Assembly: GCA_031390045.1 (NCBI GenBank)
Contig: JANMTB010000127.1
Coordinates: forward strand, 1 to 47,808
DNA: 47,808 bases
Reading direction: 5' to 3'
Source: Aalborgiella sp031390045
Lineage (GTDB): Bacteria; Pseudomonadota; Gammaproteobacteria; Burkholderiales; Burkholderiaceae_C
The translations under genes were made by a program, and so were the position numbers. This document shows positions 40,024-47,392 of this stretch, in pieces. The notes below the pieces were generated by a model. The model was not told the origin of the DNA. It saw only the letters and a program-made list of their open reading frames with translations, and did not search any database. Positions within the stretch are counted from its first letter, which is position 1; each line of letters starts with the position of its first letter.

Positions 40024-41655
40024 ATGTCTTTCCTCTCAGAAACCCGACGCCGCCGCACTTTTGCCATCATCTCCCACCCCGATGCGGGTAAAACCACGCT
40101 GACTGAAAAGCTATTGCTGTTTTCGGGTGCGATTCAGATTGCGGGTTCGGTCAAAGCGCGTAAGGCGACGCGGCATGCGACTTCTGACTGGATGGAAATT
40201 GAAAAGCAGCGGGGTATCTCGGTCGCGTCATCTGTGATGCAGATGTTGTACCGTGACCATGTGATCAATTTGCTGGACACGCCGGGTCACAAGGACTTCT
40301 CTGAGGACACCTACCGCGTGTTGACGGCGGTGGACTCGGCGTTGATGGTGATTGACGCGGCCAATGGTGTCGAGGCGCAAACCCGTCGTTTGATCGAAGT
40401 TTGCCGCCAACGCGACACGCCCATCATCACCTTTGTCAACAAAATGGACCGCGAAGTGCGCGAGCCTTTGGATATTTTGGATGAAATCGAGCGTGAACTA
40501 GGCATGCCTTGCGTGCCTATGACTTGGCCAGTCGGGCAGGGTAAATCGTTTGGCGGCATTGTGAATTTGCGCACCCAGACCATGACGGTTTTTGAGAGCG
40601 GTAGCGAACGCTTGCCGCAAGATTTTGATGCCATACCGTTGACGGACACTGCCGCTTTGCTGGCGCGTTTTGGCAGTGAATGGGCGGCCGCTGCTGAGAG
40701 TATGGAGCTGGCTACGGGCGCATCGCCAACATGGGACCATGCGGCGTTTTTGGCGGGTAAGCAAACGCCAGTGTTTTTTGGCTCGGGTGTGAACAACTTC
40801 GGTGTGATGGAAGTACTGGACGCTTTGGTTGATTTGGCTCCCAGCCCCCAAAGCCGCACCAGCACCACGATGGTGAACCGTCAGCCGGTTGTTAAAGTCA
40901 TGCAGCCTGAAGACAAAGCTTTCAGTGGCGTGGTGTTCAAGGTGCAAGCCAATATGGACGCGAACCACCGCGACCGCATAGCCTTTGTCCGCATGGCGTC
41001 GGGCAAGTACACGCCGGGTATGAAGCTCAAAGTCATGCGCACCGCTAAAGAGTTGCGCCCCACCTCAGTCGTGACTTTCATGTCGCAGCGCCGCGAAGCC
41101 GTCGAAGAGGCCTATGCGGGCGACATCGTCGGTTTCACCACCCACGGCGGTGTGCAGCTGGGTGATTCGATCACGGACGGTTCTATCAACCTCCAATACA
41201 CAGGCTTGCCGTTTTTCGCACCTGAAATGTTCATGACCGTGGTTTTGCGTAACCCTTTGCGGACTAAGCAGTTGCAGCAAGGCCTAGCGCAGCTGGGTGA
41301 GGAGGGCGCGATTCAGGTCTTTCGCCCCGAAATGGGCGGCAATATGCTACTTGGCGCGATTGGTCAGTTGCAATTTGAAGTGGTTCAGCACCGCTTGAAA
41401 GGTGAATACGACGCTGATATTCGCCTAGAAGGTAGTCAGTACACCGGCGCACGCTGGATCACTGCCGATACGCCGAAAGAGCTACAAGAATTCGTCAACG
41501 CCTACCCACAGCGCATGGCGCGCGATGCGGCGGATACGCTGGCTTACTTGACCACCTCGCAATACGACGTGCGCCTAGCGCAAGAGCGTTTCCCGAAGAT
41601 TCATTTCCACCCGCTGCGCGAACATGCTGGGTTAGCTTTGCAAAACGCAGGCTAA
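40024..41655 (+). CDS. prfC: Peptide chain release factor 3
   Basis: 543 residues. GTPase motifs: P-loop 'SHPDAGKTTLTEK' (17-29), 'DTPGHKDFSEDTYR' (G3) and 'NKMD' (G4). The RF3-specific 'GSVKARKATRHATSDWMEIEKQRGISV' region and the C-terminal 'FPKIHFHPLREH' are present. RF3 removes RF1/RF2 from the ribosome after peptide release. ATG 40024 gives the standard N terminus ('MSFLSETRRRRTFAIISHPD'); the frame is open 14 codons further upstream. Confidence 0.97.
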   Translation: MSFLSETRRRRTFAIISHPDAGKTTLTEKLLLFSGAIQIAGSVKARKATRHATSDWMEIEKQRGISVASSVMQMLYRDHVINLLDTPGHKDFSEDTYRVLTAVDSALMVIDAANGVEAQTRRLIEVCRQRDTPIITFVNKMDREVREPLDILDEIERELGMPCVPMTWPVGQGKSFGGIVNLRTQTMTVFESGSERLPQDFDAIPLTDTAALLARFGSEWAAAAESMELATGASPTWDHAAFLAGKQTPVFFGSGVNNFGVMEVLDALVDLAPSPQSRTSTTMVNRQPVVKVMQPEDKAFSGVVFKVQANMDANHRDRIAFVRMASGKYTPGMKLKVMRTAKELRPTSVVTFMSQRREAVEEAYAGDIVGFTTHGGVQLGDSITDGSINLQYTGLPFFAPEMFMTVVLRNPLRTKQLQQGLAQLGEEGAIQVFRPEMGGNMLLGAIGQLQFEVVQHRLKGEYDADIRLEGSQYTGARWITADTPKELQEFVNAYPQRMARDAADTLAYLTTSQYDVRLAQERFPKIHFHPLREHAGLALQNAG

Positions 41656-41662
41656 AGCCATA

Positions 41663-41688
41663 CCATTCGCACTGAGCCTGTCGAAGTG
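41663..41688 (+). repeat. Single copy of the common 'CTGAGCCTGTCGAAG' intergenic repeat
   Basis: CACTGAGCCTGTCGAAGTG at about 41670-41688 matches a short sequence (often seen as CTTCGACAGGCTCAG) that I know as widely dispersed in proteobacterial intergenic regions. It lies between prfC and the HAD phosphatase gene and is unrelated to the GCCGGC/ATAGC family. Confidence 0.55.
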
Positions 41689-41696
41689 TTTACAAA

Positions 41697-42536
41697 ATGA
41701 AGCCCCTCGCTGAATGGCCGATTGAACAACGCCGCAATATCATCGGCGTCTTCACCGACATTGACGACACATTGACGACGCATGGGGCGATTTCAGCCGA
41801 TGCGCTGCAGGCTTTGGTTGATTTGAAAAATGCGGGTTTGCACGTTATTCCCATCACTGGTAGACCTGTTGGCTGGGGTGAATCGTTCGCAAGAACTTGG
41901 CCAGTGGATGCCCTAGTTGCTGAAAATGGTGGCGTGGCTTGGATGGTTAAAAAAAATGCTGAAAATAGCAATAAAATCGGCATTAAGCCGGCGTATTTAT
42001 TGCCTAAGATGCTATTAAAAGTATATCAGAATAGTGCTTTAATTCGTTCTGAAAACAGTGTTCGGATGGCGAAAATCGCAAATCTCGTCACATCTCAAAT
42101 AGCAGGTGTAGAAATATCCCAAGACAGCGCAGGGCGCGAAACTGATTTGACTTTTGACTATAACGAATTTGCCCATTTATCGACAGAAACCGTGCAGCAA
42201 GTCGTTGAACTATTGCAATCGCAAGGCATGCAAACGACGGTAAGTAGCATTCATATTCACGGCTGTTTCGGGCATTTTGACAAGTGGACAGGTGCGCAGT
42301 GGATTATTCGAGAGTTGTTTCAGCGCGAACTGGCTGATGAGCTGGAAAAATGGGTGTTTGTGGGCGATTCTGGCAATGACCAAGTGATGTTCCAGCATTT
42401 CAGACATTCGTTTGGCGTGGCGAATCTTCGGCGTTTTGAAGCACAATTGATGTATTTACCGCGCTACATTACCCCTTCAGAGCGTGGTGCCGGGTTTGCG
42501 CAAGTGGTGCAAGCACTGCTGAGTGTTGACACGTAA
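41697..42536 (+). CDS. HAD-IIB phosphatase (mannosyl-3-phosphoglycerate phosphatase-like), with in-frame repeat
   Basis: 279 residues. Motif I 'FTDIDDTLTTHG' (Asp21, Asp23), 'PITGRPVGWGE' (motif II region), and the acidic motif IV 'VFVGDSGNDQVMF' are intact, typical of Cof/MPGP phosphatases with a C2 cap. Residues about 97-111 ('KPAYLLPKMLLKVYQ') are encoded by repeat copy 10. They sit just after 'ENGGVAWMVKK', in the stretch leading into the cap domain, where extra length should be tolerated. The natural substrate cannot be told from sequence. The gene is 41 bases after prfC. Confidence 0.88.
   Translation: MKPLAEWPIEQRRNIIGVFTDIDDTLTTHGAISADALQALVDLKNAGLHVIPITGRPVGWGESFARTWPVDALVAENGGVAWMVKKNAENSNKIGIKPAYLLPKMLLKVYQNSALIRSENSVRMAKIANLVTSQIAGVEISQDSAGRETDLTFDYNEFAHLSTETVQQVVELLQSQGMQTTVSSIHIHGCFGHFDKWTGAQWIIRELFQRELADELEKWVFVGDSGNDQVMFQHFRHSFGVANLRRFEAQLMYLPRYITPSERGAGFAQVVQALLSVDT
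41985..42027 (+). repeat. Dispersed repeat, copy 10 (inside HAD phosphatase gene)
   Basis: AAGCCGGCGTATTTATTGCC (41985-42004) and GCTATTAAAAGTATATC (42011-42027), forward orientation. It is read in a different frame from the forward copies in selO and the aminopeptidase gene. Confidence 0.9.
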
Positions 42537-42557
42537 GACTAAACAACAGGAACTGTC

Positions 42558-43046
42558 ATGTTTTTTGCGACCGATCTTTCTACTGTTACCCACGGCATAC
42601 AGTTAGCCGTTGCGCCTGTGTTTTTGCTCACGGCCGTGTCAGGCATGATAGGTACGGCAGCCAGCCGCTTAGCTCGCATCATTGACCGAGCTCGTTTGCT
42701 GGAAGACCGTGTTGAATCCTCTCTAGAAGGTGATGCGATGACCCCCGCTTTTGACGAGCTGAAGCGCTTGCGGTTGCGTGCCAGGTTTGTCAACGGTTGC
42801 ATCACTCTGCTGACGCTGTGTGCGATTTTGATAGGTTTGACCATCATGGCGCTGTTTTTGGGAGAAACTGCAGATTTTAAAATTTCCAGAGTAACCACCG
42901 TCCTTTTTCTAACGGGTGTGAGTTCCTTTTTGTTGGCGTTAATTTGTTTTTTGACAGAAACATTTTTAGCAACGCAAATGCTGAAATTCGGTAAAAAACA
43001 AAGATTAGAGCTGGCGCGTTCTTTGCAGCGAAAGAAAGATAAATGA
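42558..43046 (+). CDS. DUF2721 family membrane protein
   Basis: 162 residues. 'IQLAVAPVFLLTAVSGMIGTAASRLARIIDRARLLE' (about 13-48) is the DUF2721 opening: a membrane helix followed by a conserved Arg-rich stretch. Two more helices follow (about 82-105 and 113-135), then a basic tail. Function unknown. Ribosome site 'aggaa' precedes ATG 42558. The stop overlaps a possible start of the next gene (ATGA). Confidence 0.88.
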   Translation: MFFATDLSTVTHGIQLAVAPVFLLTAVSGMIGTAASRLARIIDRARLLEDRVESSLEGDAMTPAFDELKRLRLRARFVNGCITLLTLCAILIGLTIMALFLGETADFKISRVTTVLFLTGVSSFLLALICFLTETFLATQMLKFGKKQRLELARSLQRKKDK

Positions 43047-43078
43047 GCTGTCTGGTCCATCGAACCGCGTGCCAAAGG

Positions 43079-43699
43079 ATGAAGTTATTGTCACTTCCAA
43101 CCCTCATCGGCGTGGTTTTCCTCTTATTATTTGGCGGAAGACTTGCGCATGCACAAGAAAAAATGGAAGAACAAAAACACCCAGTAGAGCAATGGGAAGT
43201 CGCCTTTGAGGCAGGTTATGCCACAAAAATAAAAAATAACTCGCCTTGGAATTACGCAATTGCCCCTGTGCAAATCGCATTTCGTAGCCCTTACGCGTTT
43301 GACTTATGGCATAGCGAGCGTGGCGCACGCTTAGCTGTGCGCAATCGCATGTCGCTTATCGCCGAAACTTTTCTTCGCGGTCCGGAAGATTATTACATCG
43401 GATTTTCAGGGGCTCCATCAATTGAGCTGTGGTCATCAGATCAAAAAATGGCAGCTTTTTTTGAAATTGGTGGTGGCGCAGGTTTGACCAACTCTAAGGG
43501 TGTTCCTGGAGGGCAGGGTCAAGACTTTGCTTTTAATTGGTACACGCAACTCGGTGCACGGGTTCAGCTGAACAAAAAGTTAGCTATCACCGGCTCACGC
43601 TACTTTGTGCATCATTCCAACCGAGGTATGACCAACCCCAACCCAGGCATAGATGTCATTGGTTACAACCTTGGCTTGGTATGGCAGTTGGGCAAATAG
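43079..43699 (+). CDS. Lipid A 3-O-deacylase (PagL-like) outer-membrane protein
   Basis: 206 residues from ATG 43079, which begins a clean signal peptide ('MKLLSLPTLIGVVFLLLFGG', cleavage near AHA-Q). ATG 43043, overlapping the previous stop, is an alternative giving 218 residues. The mature protein alternates like a beta-barrel and ends 'GYNLGLVWQLGK'. The PagL catalytic pattern His-x-Ser-Asn is visible in 'FVHHSNRGMTNPNPGID' (His178/Ser180). PagL removes the 3-O acyl chain of lipid A. The acid of the triad would be the Asp after NPGI or a nearby residue, so activity is likely but not certain. Confidence 0.88.
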   Translation: MKLLSLPTLIGVVFLLLFGGRLAHAQEKMEEQKHPVEQWEVAFEAGYATKIKNNSPWNYAIAPVQIAFRSPYAFDLWHSERGARLAVRNRMSLIAETFLRGPEDYYIGFSGAPSIELWSSDQKMAAFFEIGGGAGLTNSKGVPGGQGQDFAFNWYTQLGARVQLNKKLAITGSRYFVHHSNRGMTNPNPGIDVIGYNLGLVWQLGK

Positions 43700-43723
43700 G
43701 TCACGCCAGTCTGAAACTAATTA

Positions 43724-43939
43724 TTACGGTTTAATTTGGTTGCCGATAACACCGCCTACAGCAGCTCCGCCAATTGTTCCGATAGGGTTGCCATTGGTCA
43801 ATATAGCGCCGCCCACTGCACCGATTCCTGCGCCAACCGCAGTATTTTGATCACGTGCAGACATACCTGCGCAACCGCCCAGCCCAGCTAACAGGGTAAT
43901 CATAGCGATATTAAGTGTTAGTTTGTTGATCGTATTCAT
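43724..43939 (-). CDS. Glycine-zipper lipoprotein
   Basis: 71 residues. Lipoprotein signal with lipobox 'LGGC' near residues 20-23, followed by a Gly-zipper segment ('TAVGAGIGAVGGAILTNG', 'IGGAAVGGVIGNQI') like OsmB/SlyB/YMGG-type small envelope proteins. It converges on the pagL-like gene with a 24-base gap. Likely a stress-related envelope lipoprotein. Confidence 0.9.
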   Translation of the reverse strand: MNTINKLTLNIAMITLLAGLGGCAGMSARDQNTAVGAGIGAVGGAILTNGNPIGTIGGAAVGGVIGNQIKP

Positions 43940-44198
43940 AAGATTCCTCTTTCTTGGTTTATTGCTTTACACAGTTGTTTAATCTAGCAAATCACGTGCA
44001 AAAGAGCAGTGGTTTGATGACTAAGCATCTAAAGAATATTGCAATGAGGATAGTCTGTCTGTTTGCTGACATACATAGAGCTAAAACCTTTTCTATATGA
44101 CTGTAGGTTCTATCCGACACTAGCAAACGGTAACTTCTGATACCTTATTTGATGTTCCTTGCTCATGATAAAGACTCCTAATACGATTCGAGTAACTC

Positions 44199-44930
44199 AT
44201 GAAACCAGTAACCCATACTTCTTATGATCCACGACACAATCACTTGTTAGCGGCGTTCCCGAGTGCGGAGTGGCAGCGTTGGCAGTGTTTGTTAGAGCCG
44301 GTAGAGCTTCGGGTCGGTCAAGTGCTTTTTGAACCAGGTAGAGCGCCTGCCTACGTGTATTTCCCGACGACTGCCGTGGTTTCCCTTGTCTACATGACAC
44401 AAGATGGCGAAACGGCTGAAATAGCAGTGGTTGGTAACGAAGGCGTTGTCGGTGTTTCGCTCTTCATGGGCGGGGACGTGACGCCTCAACAGGCAAGCGT
44501 TCAAAGTGCTGGAACAGCTTATCGACTCAGCGCACATGCCGTGAAGAATGCGCTGGAGTTCAGTAATCCCATTCTAAAACTGATGCTAAGTTACACACAT
44601 GCCGTGTTTTCCCAAGTATCTCAAACTGCTGTTTGCAATCGCTTTCATACTATCGATCAACAGCTTAGTCGCCGTTTACTACAAGGACTCGATAGAGCGA
44701 CATCAAACGAACTGCTGATGACGCAAGAAGGTATGGCTAGTTTACTTGGTGTGCGTCGTGAGGGTGTTACAGCCGCTGCACTTAAACTGCAGCACGAAGG
44801 CGCTATCCAATACAGCCGCGGTCATATTGTTGTGCACAACAGGCAACGGCTCGAACAGCATGCTTGCGAATGCTATGCCTTTTCCAAGAAGGCATACTTT
44901 AAATTGCTGCCATTGCAGCTAGCAGCATAA
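44199..44930 (+). CDS. Crp/Fnr-family transcriptional regulator
   Basis: 243 residues. N-terminal cyclic-nucleotide-binding-like barrel ('VGQVLFEPGRAPAYVYFPTTAVVSLVYMTQDG…AEIAVVGNEGVVGVSLFMGG') and a C-terminal winged helix with 'LLMTQEGMASLLGVRREGVTAAALKLQHEGAI'. It lacks the Cys cluster of FNR and the full cAMP pocket pattern, so it may respond to another signal; many relatives in Burkholderiales are annotated only as Crp/Fnr. The 259-base region upstream (43940-44198) has no further gene and presumably holds its promoter. No target sites were assigned. Confidence 0.92.
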   Translation: MKPVTHTSYDPRHNHLLAAFPSAEWQRWQCLLEPVELRVGQVLFEPGRAPAYVYFPTTAVVSLVYMTQDGETAEIAVVGNEGVVGVSLFMGGDVTPQQASVQSAGTAYRLSAHAVKNALEFSNPILKLMLSYTHAVFSQVSQTAVCNRFHTIDQQLSRRLLQGLDRATSNELLMTQEGMASLLGVRREGVTAAALKLQHEGAIQYSRGHIVVHNRQRLEQHACECYAFSKKAYFKLLPLQLAA

Positions 44931-44960
44931 ATATTCTGTTGTATGAGTTTTGCGACTGTT

Positions 44961-44990
44961 TTGAGTCGTGAAATGTTTGCATGGGATAAT
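44961..44990 (+). promoter_or_regulatory. Promoter of the RNase P RNA gene
   Basis: TTGAGT (44961-44966), 18-bp spacer, GATAAT (44985-44990), 6 bases before the mature 5' end. Strong -10 match to the sigma-70 consensus. Confidence 0.7.
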
Positions 44991-44996
44991 ACAAGT

Positions 44997-45337
44997 GTGA
45001 AGCTCGCTAGGCCGTCGCTGGTGCAATTTGGGAAACCAAGCACTGGAGGAACGTCCGGACTGCATAGGACAGCGTAGCAGTTAACGGCTGCCCACTGAAA
45101 AACTGCAAAGTTCTAAGGTGAGGATCAGAGCAACAGAGACGAGCCAATTTAGTTTGGGTGAAACGGGCAATCTCTACGCGCAGCAATACCAAATAGGCTA
45201 ACGTTGAGGCGGTTCGCTGAGTTAGCGGGTAGGTAGCACCGAGCTTTGGGGTGACCCAAGGCCAAGATGAATGACGGTCACGGTACGGTTTTTTATAAAT
45301 CGTGCCGCACAAAATCCGGCGTATAGGCGAGCTTCAC
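44997..45337 (+). ncRNA. rnpB: RNase P RNA, bacterial type A
   Basis: About 341 nt. The ends pair (GTGAAGCTCGC at 44997-45007 with GCGAGCTTCAC at 45327-45337). Conserved regions are present: 'GGAGGAACGTCCGGACT' near 45046 (CR-I; the common form is GAGGAAAGTCCGG), 'AGAGCAACAGAGAC' near 45126, and 'GATGAATGACGGTCACG' near 45266 (CR-V region). The RNA is the catalytic subunit that trims tRNA 5' ends. A T-run (CTTTTTC) follows the 3' end. Antisense open frames here are chance. Confidence 0.95.
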
Positions 45338-45451
45338 ACTTTTTCATTAAAAAAACCAACCATTTAACCAACTCAATAGTCCAGCGCTATGCGGGTGATT
45401 GACACTGCCAATTGGACTCTGCGTACTAGCGCGGTTATGCTCTGACGGTCT

Positions 45452-45478
45452 TTGACAAATTCTTGTCGGAGCTATATT
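45452..45478 (+). promoter_or_regulatory. Promoter with palindrome upstream of rubrerythrin
   Basis: TTGACA (45452-45457) and TATATT (45473-45478), spacing 15, short of the ideal 17. Between and over them lies GACAA-attc-TTGTC (45454-45467), a 14-bp inverted repeat that could be an operator for a redox regulator. AGGAGA at 45503-45508 is the ribosome site. Confidence 0.45.
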
Positions 45479-45513
45479 CCACTTTAATCCCAAATTTCCT
45501 CTAGGAGAATTCC

Positions 45514-45936
45514 ATGGCAGCATTAAAAGGCTCAAAAACGGAAGACAACCTGAAAGCCGCCTTCGCAGGCGAGTCACAGGCGAACCGTCGCTATTTGTAT
45601 TTCGCAAACAAGGCAGACATTGAAGGTCAACCAGACGTGGCAGCGTTGTTTCGCTCTACCGCTGAAGGCGAAACCGGCCATGCGCACGGTCACTTAGAGT
45701 GGCTCGAGCAATGTGGTGATCCAGCCACTGGCATGCCTTTTGGCGCAACTCGCGACAATTTGGCATCTGCAGTTGCTGGCGAAACTCATGAGTACACCGA
45801 TATGTACCCAGGCATGGCCAAAACTGCGCGTACCGAAGGTCATGATGAAGTGGCTGACTGGTTTGAAACTTTGGCAAAAGCTGAGCGTTCACACGCGAAC
45901 CGCTATGCCAAGGCGCTTGCAGAACTCGTTGATTGA
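45514..45936 (+). CDS. Rubrerythrin (ferritin-like domain only)
   Basis: 140 residues. Di-iron four-helix bundle: Glu20 in 'AFAGESQANRRYLYFA', 'AEGETGHAHGHLEWLE' (Glu53, His56), 'VAGETHEYTDMYPGMAKTAR' and 'AKAERSHANRYAKAL'. The usual C-terminal rubredoxin FeCys4 domain is missing, as in other short 'sulerythrin-like' forms, so electrons must come from a partner. It would reduce hydrogen peroxide. The Fe-S protein and DUF3501 genes follow, a grouping I know from other aerobic proteobacteria, and are candidates for electron supply. Confidence 0.95.
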   Translation: MAALKGSKTEDNLKAAFAGESQANRRYLYFANKADIEGQPDVAALFRSTAEGETGHAHGHLEWLEQCGDPATGMPFGATRDNLASAVAGETHEYTDMYPGMAKTARTEGHDEVADWFETLAKAERSHANRYAKALAELVD

Positions 45937-46013
45937 TCTTTGATTAGTCATTGAATTTTGTGTGTTGGATGTTCTTTGGAATGTCCAATGCAGAACATTT
46001 AAAAGAGGCTTAC

Positions 46014-47372
46014 ATGGCAACCGAAGGCAATTTATCCGCCCCGACCCGTCACGCGATTGACTGGAAGAATCCCGATTATTACAACGAAGAAGCGACCTTC
46101 CATGAAATGGAGCGCATTTTCGATATTTGCCATGGCTGCCGTCGTTGCGTAAGCTTGTGCGGTTCGTTCCCAACGCTGTTTGACTTGATCGACGAGTCTA
46201 AAACCATGGAAGTTGATGGCGTTGACAAAAAGGATTACTGGAAAGTGGTTGACCAGTGCTATATGTGCGACCTGTGCTACCTGACCAAGTGCCCTTATGT
46301 ACCACCGCACGAGTTTAATTTGGACTTTCCGCACACCATGCTGCGCGCCAAAGCCATCAAGTTCAAAAAAGGTGAAGTGGGCGCAGGTGAAAAGTTGTTG
46401 TCTTCCACTGATTTACATGGTTCTTTTGCAGGTATTCCTATTGTTTCACAAGTGGTCAACGCTGTGAATAAAACCAAACCAGCACGCGTGGTGATGGAAA
46501 AAGTATTGGGTGTCGATAAAGACGCGTGGCTGCCTGAATTAGCTAGCAAAAAATTTCGCTCAAGCGCCGCAGCTTCAAAAGAACATTCAATCGTCAACGG
46601 CGCCAAAACACCTGGCAAAGTAGCGATTTACGCCACTTGTTACATCAACTACAACGAACCTGGCATTGGCCACGATTTGTTGAAAATTTTGAACCACAAC
46701 GAAGTGCCGTATGTCATCGTCGAGAAAGAATCTTGCTGCGGTATGCCCAAATTGGAGTTGGGTGATTTGGATTCTGTCGGCAAAAGCAAAGATGCCAACA
46801 TTCCTGTTTTAGCCAAGTACGCCAAAGACGGTTTTGCGATTTTGAGCGTAGTGCCTAGCTGTACGTTGATGTTCAAGCAAGAAATCCCGTTGATGTATCC
46901 GGGCGATGCTGATGTTGCGTTGGTCAAAGAAGCGATGTGGGATCCATTTGAGTACCTGATGGCGCGCAAGCGGGATGGTTTGTTGAAAGCTGACTTCTCA
47001 GTTGAATTGGGCAAAATCAGCTATCAAATCCCCTGCCATGGCCGAGTTCAACAAATTGGTAAAAAGACTGAAGAAATGCTCAAAATGGTACCCGGTACCA
47101 GCGTGCACACGCACGAGCGCTGCTCGGGTCATGCGGGTACGTTTGGCGTCAAAGTAGGTACGCATGACCAAGCTATGAAGATTGGCAAACCTCTCTTCAA
47201 AGCGATGGCCAACCACAAAGATGGCGGTTTGCCAGATGTGATTAGTTCAGACTGCCCACTGGGTGGTCACCACATTGCGCAAGGTTTTGAAGTGAACAAA
47301 TTGGCTGAAGGCCATGTTGTTCCACAAAAACACCCACTCACGTTGATTCGTGAAGCCTACGGTTTGAAGTAA
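46014..47372 (+). CDS. CCG-domain heterodisulfide reductase-related Fe-S protein (GlpC-like)
   Basis: 452 residues. Two 4Fe-4S clusters are predicted at Cys39, 42, 45, 49 ('CHGCRRCVSLC') and Cys82, 85, 88, 93 ('CYMCDLCYLTKC'). Two CCG-type modules follow: 'YATCYINYNEPGIG…ESCCGMP' and 'IPCHGRVQQIG…ERCSGHAG', the second with CSG instead of CCG. The family includes GlpC and HdrD, which pass electrons to quinones or thiols. ATG 46014 was chosen (ribosome site aagagg); the frame opens earlier at 45951. In operon with rubrerythrin upstream and DUF3501 20 bases downstream. Confidence 0.94.
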   Translation: MATEGNLSAPTRHAIDWKNPDYYNEEATFHEMERIFDICHGCRRCVSLCGSFPTLFDLIDESKTMEVDGVDKKDYWKVVDQCYMCDLCYLTKCPYVPPHEFNLDFPHTMLRAKAIKFKKGEVGAGEKLLSSTDLHGSFAGIPIVSQVVNAVNKTKPARVVMEKVLGVDKDAWLPELASKKFRSSAAASKEHSIVNGAKTPGKVAIYATCYINYNEPGIGHDLLKILNHNEVPYVIVEKESCCGMPKLELGDLDSVGKSKDANIPVLAKYAKDGFAILSVVPSCTLMFKQEIPLMYPGDADVALVKEAMWDPFEYLMARKRDGLLKADFSVELGKISYQIPCHGRVQQIGKKTEEMLKMVPGTSVHTHERCSGHAGTFGVKVGTHDQAMKIGKPLFKAMANHKDGGLPDVISSDCPLGGHHIAQGFEVNKLAEGHVVPQKHPLTLIREAYGLK

Positions 47373-47392
47373 TTTAGAAATCGAGATAGACC

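Noticed and set aside
45007..45312. Minus-strand open frame of 101 codons
   Set aside because: It lies antisense within the RNase P RNA gene, whose conserved regions and paired ends explain the sequence.
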